64,000 bases of DNA from Paenibacillus castaneae. GTDB lineage: Bacteria > Bacillota > Bacilli > Paenibacillales > Paenibacillaceae. A program made the position numbers and the translations under genes. Shown piece after piece: positions 60,072 to 64,000 of this stretch. Below the pieces are notes generated by a model. That model ran no database searches, had not been told where the DNA came from, and was given only the letters and a program-made list of their open reading frames with translations. Numbering within the stretch: the stretch's first letter is position 1; every line of letters starts with the position of its first letter. Location: the NCBI RefSeq assembly GCF_002884445.1, contig NZ_KZ614144.1, positions 6,147,920 to 6,211,919 on the forward strand. Direction: 5' to 3'.

Positions 60072-60398
60072 TCATCGATCATCATTCTCGCCAACTGGCC
60101 TATACAGGTACTTATCCAAGTCAATGAGATCATTCTCATCTGCAAAAACACCCTCATCACTTAAATAGGCTCTTTGCATGAAACGAGACTCATCGTCCTT
60201 AATAGCAATTTCTCCTTTGGCGTTGACGACCCTGTGCCACGGCAGTTCATATAATTTGCTCATCGAATGCAGAATCCTTACTACCTGCCTTGCGCCTCTA
60301 GGGCTTCCAGCCAGCTTAGCAATCTGCCCGTACGTCATGACATAACCTGCCGGTATATTTTTTATAATCGCAATTACCCTACTTGTGAATGGCTTCAT
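60072..60398 (-). CDS. Alkyltransferase-like (ATL) protein, MGMT family
   Basis: The start ATG 60398 has GGAGGG 12 bp upstream, rather far; an ATT codon at better spacing and an ATG at 60422 without site are alternatives. The 108-residue product has the MGMT DNA-binding fold (YVMTYGQIAKLAGSPRGARQVVRILHSM with the arginine finger), but the alkyl-acceptor motif PCHRV reads PWHRVV, with Trp54 in place of Cys. ATL proteins of this kind bind O6-alkylguanine and hand lesions to nucleotide excision repair. Confidence 0.88.
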   Translation of the reverse strand: MKPFTSRVIAIIKNIPAGYVMTYGQIAKLAGSPRGARQVVRILHSMSKLYELPWHRVVNAKGEIAIKDDESRFMQRAYLSDEGVFADENDLIDLDKYLYRPVGENDDR

Positions 60399-60532
60399 TG
60401 GCTCAATAGTCCCTCCGTTCATGTTTTTTTGTTAATTGAACAAAGAAACCTCCCTGTTAGAATAGTGGATCGAATTTCAATTGGCAACAACTGTCGCCTT
60501 TCCATCAATTATCATTCTTGCTGCTGGCATAA

Positions 60533-60603
60533 AAAATGCACCCCCTAGAATCTCATGGAGAACTGAAAGGTTTATTCCAATGTGTATTCAAGGGGGCGCA
60601 CTT
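60533..60603 (-). terminator. Terminator with long loop after the YhgE-like gene
   Basis: GCACCCCCT (60538-60546) pairs with AGGGGGCGC (60591-60599) over a loop of about 45 nt; on the minus strand TTTTTTATG follows. The large loop makes the call moderate. Confidence 0.55.
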
Positions 60604-60626
60604 CGTTATTTATAAAAGAGTATTTT

Positions 60627-61823
60627 TTAAGCAGCTGTAATTACTGCCGCTTTCTCTACATGCCTTGAAGGCTTGATGGATGAGCTAAGCAATACCAAGA
60701 TTCCGACGATGGCAATCGAAAGCAATACGCCGGTCGAGCCGCTGAAGCTGAGACCCTTGCCAAAGTAAAAAATATCTTTCAGACTGTCAACCATGAATCG
60801 CATCGGCAGCCAGGAGTATACATAGTCACGATAGAACGACGACAGAAATTCGGGTGCCAAGCTCAGCAGAGGAGCACCGAAAAATAAGAACAGGGCGAAG
60901 AAACCCATTCCGCTCAGACCCGTCCAAGACAATACGGCAGATATCATCATGAAGAAGCTGAAATAGCTGATTGCTAGAATCAATGCTGTTTGGTTGAAAT
61001 GAGCAATGTTCATGCCCCATAAGTCTGCGAACCATGTTAACCCGTACCCGACAATGACGGAAATAATAACTCCCCATAACACATGCGCAACGTGAGACAA
61101 TAGCTTTTGCTTAACCTTGAACAATTTTAGATTATTTTTAGAGATAAGCATAATGACTGCTCCGATCATAGAACCAATCCATATCGGCTGAAACAAGGAG
61201 ACAGGAGCATTGCCATTACCGCTGCTAGTGCCAACCGAATTAAGCGTCGTAACCTCTTTGTTGATTGGCGAAACAAGCATGGCAGCCTGCTTCAAATTAA
61301 TGGAGCCTCCCTGCTGCTCCAAGGAGGTCATCAACTGGGCGCGCATTTGGGTGTTCAAGCCATCTATCATACCGCTCAACAGCTGTGAAGCTGCATTGGC
61401 TGCTGCCATATTCGCACCCTGGCTAATGTAGATCTGCACCTTCGGTGATTCAGGGTCTGCCGTCTGAAGTGTAGCTTGATTGATGCTGAAATGATTAGGT
61501 ATTACAACTGCAGCGTAGTACTTCTTCTCGTTCAGCCCTTGCGTAGCAGCTTCTATGCTGTCTACTTGTACCCATTTAACAGCCGGTTCTCCACCTTTGG
61601 CCTGCGCAGACAAAGCCGTCTGCATTCCCTCAAGCAGCTTCTCTCCGCCATTCATATGGTCTTGACCAGGAACATCCATCCCTTCGTCTTCATTCACCAC
61701 AGCTATAGGCAAGTTCTCTGGATGTGGATTAATCGAGGGAATGATTGTAAGACTAAAGATAAAAACAACAACAGTAACAATTATAGGAAGCAAAGCAACC
61801 AGCTTCTGTTTCAATATGGACAT
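60627..61823 (-). CDS. YhgE/Pip-type ABC-2 membrane protein
   Basis: A 398-residue protein with one N-terminal helix (LVALLPIIVTVVVFIFSLTIIPSINP), a long extracellular region with the typical NLPIAVVNEDEG...YYAAVVIPNHFS...YISQGANMAAA, and five to six C-terminal helices. This is the YhgE/Pip/ABC-2 (DUF3533-like) layout. GAAAAAGGAGAGC precedes ATG 61823. The upstream tetR gene is in the same orientation and both promoters carry the same GTTCAA operator, so the pair is probably a ligand-induced export system. Confidence 0.85.
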   Translation of the reverse strand: MSILKQKLVALLPIIVTVVVFIFSLTIIPSINPHPENLPIAVVNEDEGMDVPGQDHMNGGEKLLEGMQTALSAQAKGGEPAVKWVQVDSIEAATQGLNEKKYYAAVVIPNHFSINQATLQTADPESPKVQIYISQGANMAAANAASQLLSGMIDGLNTQMRAQLMTSLEQQGGSINLKQAAMLVSPINKEVTTLNSVGTSSGNGNAPVSLFQPIWIGSMIGAVIMLISKNNLKLFKVKQKLLSHVAHVLWGVIISVIVGYGLTWFADLWGMNIAHFNQTALILAISYFSFFMMISAVLSWTGLSGMGFFALFLFFGAPLLSLAPEFLSSFYRDYVYSWLPMRFMVDSLKDIFYFGKGLSFSGSTGVLLSIAIVGILVLLSSSIKPSRHVEKAAVITAA

Positions 61824-61853
61824 TGTATAGCTCTCCTTTTTCTAATCAGTTAA

Positions 61854-61875
61854 TTGATTGATCGTTCGTTCAATT
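61854..61875. promoter_or_regulatory. Putative TetR operator before the YhgE-like gene
   Basis: TTGATTGATCGTTCGTTCAATT lies 31-52 bp upstream of the start and shares TTGATT-(6-7 nt)-GTTCAA with the site at 62549-62570. Confidence 0.65.
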
Positions 61876-61910
61876 AAAGGACAAAAAAACGTTATTCGGA
61901 GAAGGCCGCA

Positions 61911-62528
61911 TTATGGCTTTCTCCATAATTCAAAGGTGTAATCTACAATTTGCTCTAGGTAAGTCTCCGTATCTTCCTCCCACTGTATTTTCACAATACC
62001 AAGCTCTGTTATTAAAATTTGCATAATCATCGCAATAAATTGTCTGGTTGCCATAATATAATTTAAAGTCCTGATTTCTCCCTTTTGTTCTCTTCTTCTC
62101 AAGAACTGGGCAAATAATTCGGTTTGTTTCTTAATCATGTCCGAGAACTCTTCCTGCTGCTCCAGATCAAGCAAATCGCTGACACGAACCATAATTCGCA
62201 AAATATCTATATCCGCCATAAATACTTCATAGAACCGTCTGCTAAACGTTAGCAAAGCATCTCTCAGCTTAAGTTCTTCAATGGATTGAGTTGCAATTTG
62301 AAGCTCATACTTGCGACGCACCATGCTCTCCTGCAAAAGAACAGATAAAATTTCTCGTTTTCCGCCAGGAAAATAATGATACAGAATGCCGTCGCCTTTG
62401 CCTATTTGTTTATTTATTTCTCGTACTGGCGTACCGTCATAGCCTCTTTCTGCAAACAGTGTCTTTGCTGCCTCCAGCAGCTTCTCTCGCGTCTCCGTAG
62501 CTTGTTCTTTCCTTGTCGTACGCTCCAA
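61911..62528 (-). CDS. TetR/AcrR family regulator of the YhgE-like transporter
   Basis: The start TTG 62528 lies 8 bp after AAGGAGG; an ATG at 62549 precedes that site and is not used. The 205-residue product has the TetR HTH (TREKLLEAAKTLFAERGYDGTPVREINKQIGKGDGILYHYFPGGKREIL) and a helical ligand domain rich in charged residues. It should repress the downstream membrane gene and itself through the paired operators at 61854 and 62549. Confidence 0.88.
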   Translation of the reverse strand: MERTTRKEQATETREKLLEAAKTLFAERGYDGTPVREINKQIGKGDGILYHYFPGGKREILSVLLQESMVRRKYELQIATQSIEELKLRDALLTFSRRFYEVFMADIDILRIMVRVSDLLDLEQQEEFSDMIKKQTELFAQFLRRREQKGEIRTLNYIMATRQFIAMIMQILITELGIVKIQWEEDTETYLEQIVDYTFELWRKP

Positions 62529-62548
62529 CTTAACATCCTCCTTGCCCA

Positions 62549-62570
62549 TTGATTAAACGTTTGTTCAACC
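62549..62570. promoter_or_regulatory. Putative TetR operator before the tetR gene
   Basis: TTGATTAAACGTTTGTTCAACC, matching the operator at 61854-61875, centred about 30 bp upstream of the TTG start. Confidence 0.65.
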
Positions 62571-62628
62571 AATTATAGAGTCCATTACATTCATTGTCAA
62601 TTTAGAAACAAGCCTAACCTTGACCTGT

Positions 62629-63030
62629 TTACAAAACAATCTTCATTTTTTGAACGAGCTCAGACATGGTCTGATTTCTTAAATGTTGTTCCATCTTTTC
62701 TTCTGCCGATAATACCACCACCTGAATAGGGCATTCCGGTCCATGATCCAAGCTGCAATCGAACAAAGAAGCCGTTCCTTCGATGGCGTGAATAATATCA
62801 AGGAATGAAATTTGTTCCCAATTCCGTTTTAGCCTATACCCGCCATTGGCACCTGAAGCCGATTCAATCATTCCCGCTTTAACAAGCTTCGTTAATATTT
62901 TGGACAAATAGGTAGGGGAAACGTCTTGACGCTCCGCCAGCTGCTGTACACTGACAGGTTTATCTGGAGTAGCCGCCGCAAGAAAGAGCATGGTGTGAAG
63001 AGCATAATTCGTAGCCTTCGAATATTTCAT
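62629..63030 (-). CDS. Rrf2 family transcriptional regulator
   Basis: A 133-residue winged-helix protein: MKYSKATNYALHTMLFLAA, VSVQQLAERQDVSPTYLSKILTKLVKAGMIESASGANGGYRLKR, and a dimerisation helix. Two cysteines in DCSLDHGPECPI could bind a metal, an Fe-S cluster or act as a thiol switch; the third Rrf2 cysteine of IscR/NsrR is absent. Divergent from a DsrE-like gene. Direct repeats AGATTTTATATA at 63054 and 63074 lie at its promoter. Confidence 0.9.
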   Translation of the reverse strand: MKYSKATNYALHTMLFLAAATPDKPVSVQQLAERQDVSPTYLSKILTKLVKAGMIESASGANGGYRLKRNWEQISFLDIIHAIEGTASLFDCSLDHGPECPIQVVVLSAEEKMEQHLRNQTMSELVQKMKIVL

Positions 63031-63053
63031 CCTACATCATCTTCCTCAATACA

Positions 63054-63085
63054 AGATTTTATATATCCATAATAGATTTTATATA
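63054..63085. promoter_or_regulatory. Direct repeat at the rrf2 promoter
   Basis: AGATTTTATATA occurs at 63054-63065 and 63074-63085, exactly 20 bp apart, 24-55 bp upstream of the rrf2 start. Possible autoregulatory site. Confidence 0.45.
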
Positions 63086-63186
63086 GAAGCTTCGTCAAGT
63101 ATCATGCTCTTCTTAATTCTACCCTAATTATGTATTTGTTCTGTCAGCAACAGTATTCTTGTCACTCTGATAGCGAACTTGACATT

Positions 63187-63202
63187 ATACCCCCCTGGGT
63201 AT
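63187..63202. promoter_or_regulatory. CsoR/CstR-type operator 1
   Basis: ATACCCCCCTGGGTAT is an imperfect GC-centred palindrome of the ATACCCC/GGGGTAT type bound by CstR (persulfide) and CsoR-like repressors. It lies between rrf2 and the DsrE-like gene. Confidence 0.75.
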
Positions 63203-63294
63203 ATGATTGGTTTACAAATGGATAACGGGACATCGTTGTTCAATTGTTAGCAGTACGTATTTTATTGAAGCAAGAAAATTTTTTTGCGAATAAT

Positions 63295-63310
63295 ATACCC
63301 CATGGGGTAT
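63295..63310. promoter_or_regulatory. CsoR/CstR-type operator 2
   Basis: ATACCCCATGGGGTAT is a perfect 16-bp palindrome, 27 bp upstream of the DsrE-like start and just ahead of its ribosome site. Position fits direct repression. Confidence 0.85.
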
Positions 63311-63336
63311 TATAAAAAATTTGGAGGAGAGCATAA

Positions 63337-63816
63337 ATGTCTGAAAAGAAAAAAACAACCATTGTATTATTTAGCGGTGACTATGATAAGGCAATGGCAG
63401 CTTATATTATTGCAAACGGGGCAGCGGCTTATGATCATGAGGTTATCATCTTCCATACATTCTGGGGGCTAAATGCTTTACGTAAGGATGAGCCATTGAC
63501 CTTGAATAAGGGATTCCTAGAAAAAATGTTTGCGAAAATGATGCCTAAAGGTGCCGATAAAATGGGATTATCCAATATGAACTTCGCTGGAATGGGCCCC
63601 AAAATGATTAAGCATGTTATGAAAAAGCATAATGCGATGACTCTTCCTCAATTAATTGAGATGGCACAGGAACAAGAGGTGAAGCTAATCGCCTGCACAA
63701 TGACAATGGATTTATTAGGTTTGCAGCAAGCAGAACTACTAGATGGAATTGAATATGCAGGTGTGGCAGCTTATCTGGCAGATGCCGAGAACGGTAATGT
63801 TAACTTATTTATCTAA
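63337..63816 (+). CDS. DsrE/DsrF/DrsH-like (peroxiredoxin-fold) sulfur-carrier family protein
   Basis: TTGGAGGAGAG precedes ATG 63337. The 159-residue protein: TTIVLFSGDYDKAMAAYIIANGAAAYDHEVIIFHTFWGLNAL, a Met-rich middle, and VKLIACTMTMDLLGLQQAELLDGIEYAGVAAYLADAENGN. The cysteine in LIACTMTMD is the conserved thiol of DsrE/TusD-like proteins and likely carries persulfide sulfur. It sits between CstR-type operators, upstream of tusA, as in persulfide-detoxification operons. Confidence 0.92.
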   Translation: MSEKKKTTIVLFSGDYDKAMAAYIIANGAAAYDHEVIIFHTFWGLNALRKDEPLTLNKGFLEKMFAKMMPKGADKMGLSNMNFAGMGPKMIKHVMKKHNAMTLPQLIEMAQEQEVKLIACTMTMDLLGLQQAELLDGIEYAGVAAYLADAENGNVNLFI

Positions 63817-63832
63817 GTAAAGGAGGGATTAC

Positions 63833-63871
63833 ATGGGCGGCAGGCTTGAATGTAATGGGCCCAAAGTGTAA
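63833..63871 (+). CDS. Possible 12-residue leader peptide or gene scar
   Basis: A strong AAAGGAGGGA is followed 5-6 bp later by ATG 63833 and the frame MGGRLECNGPKV then TAA. It could be a remnant of a deleted gene or a leader peptide before operator 3 and tusA. The single Cys followed by a Gly-Pro recalls a TusA-like CPGP stretch but the evidence is thin. Confidence 0.25.
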   Translation: MGGRLECNGPKV

Positions 63872-63889
63872 ATTTTTTTGCCCATTCCC

Positions 63890-63905
63890 ATACCCCGTTG
63901 GGTAT
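63890..63905. promoter_or_regulatory. CsoR/CstR-type operator 3
   Basis: ATACCCCGTTGGGTAT lies 22 bp before the tusA start, so tusA may have its own repressed promoter or a second promoter within the operon. Confidence 0.75.
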
Positions 63906-63927
63906 ATAAATAATAGGAGGGAAATAC

Positions 63928-64000
63928 ATGATTAAATCAAATTCAGTACTAGATGCAAAGGGCTTGGCATGTCCAATGCCCATTGTAAAAACAAAAAAAG
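63928..64000 (+). CDS. TusA-family sulfurtransferase, N-terminal part
   Basis: ATAGGAGGG precedes ATG 63928. The visible 24 codons read MIKSNSVLDAKGLACPMPIVKTKK and run off the right edge. LDxxGLxCPMPIVKTKK is the TusA signature, with the active cysteine in CPMP that carries persulfide sulfur. Preceded by operator 3, so likely induced with the DsrE-like gene by sulfide or persulfide stress. Confidence 0.92.
   Translation, partial: MIKSNSVLDAKGLACPMPIVKTKK

Noticed and set aside
63284..63472. 62-codon frame overlapping the DsrE-like gene start
   Set aside because: It starts within operator 2 and lies out of frame with the conserved protein that has a proper ribosome site.
1..64000. Prophage, IS element, tRNA or rRNA genes
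   Set aside because: No transposase, integrase or structural phage genes and no cloverleaf or ribosomal sequence were seen on either strand.

Overview
The window looks like chromosomal DNA of an endospore-forming Bacillales member, most probably Paenibacillus or a close relative. This is inference from gene content: a Tlp small acid-soluble spore protein, a YhcN/YlaJ-type spore lipoprotein, Bacillus-type families (HxlR, YitT, CcdC, YhgE/Pip, PupG), AGGAGG ribosome sites, several TTG starts, classical Fur boxes and many intrinsic terminators. There are no rRNA or tRNA genes, insertion sequences, phage genes or CRISPR arrays. The DNA is a mosaic of short operons, each beside its own regulator.

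Layout. 0-6.5 kb: the start of an ABC ATPase gene, a decayed SDR remnant, a GIY-YIG protein, an SDR, a DUF1697 protein, a TetR/CcdC-like membrane operon with visible operators, a first hairpin-repeat array and adenine deaminase. 6.5-16.6 kb: a small acidic protein, an AraC regulator divergent from a GH78 rhamnosidase, glycerate kinase, a GGDEF protein beside a dead LytS-type kinase, a CBS protein, MarR, a membrane protein and an alpha/beta hydrolase. 16.8-23.4 kb: an EAL protein, a soluble PAS-chemotaxis transducer, YitT, a duplicated P-loop protein and a FUSC transporter. 23.4-30 kb: HxlR and the ribulose-monophosphate genes hxlAB, LysR with a divergent EamA exporter, a zinc dehydrogenase, a flavodoxin-fold reductase divergent from MarR, and a second hairpin-repeat array. 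30-38.7 kb: a spore lipoprotein, a Tat-exported two-subunit GMC dehydrogenase, peptidase T, HxlR divergent from an MFS/aldo-keto reductase operon, and a ring-cleaving dioxygenase. 38.8-46.3 kb: a YjdM/PhnA protein, an iron-regulated divergent pair (ferredoxin-NADP reductase-like flavoprotein versus a siderophore uptake operon), a VOC protein, FbaA and an intracellular GH26 mannanase. 46.6-53.5 kb: a complete urea system (urea transporter, ureABCEFGD, nickel transporter). 53.6-64 kb: tlp, MFS, a second Fur-controlled siderophore-binding lipoprotein, HxlR with a divergent oxidoreductase, PupG, a Yellow/royal-jelly-like protein, an alkyltransferase-like protein, a TetR/YhgE pair, and a sulfur-stress locus (Rrf2, DsrE-like, TusA) with three CsoR/CstR-type operators.

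The genes fit a soil or plant-associated lifestyle: plant polysaccharide use (GH78, GH26), urea as nitrogen source, siderophore scavenging, formaldehyde fixation through RuMP, electrophile/quinone stress (HxlR, MarR, dioxygenase) and persulfide handling. The least explained structure is the pair of arrays at 4374-4542 and 29650-29942. In them palindromes of one family recur with exact alternating spacings of 51 and 72 bp, and their flanks co-vary so that pairing is kept.
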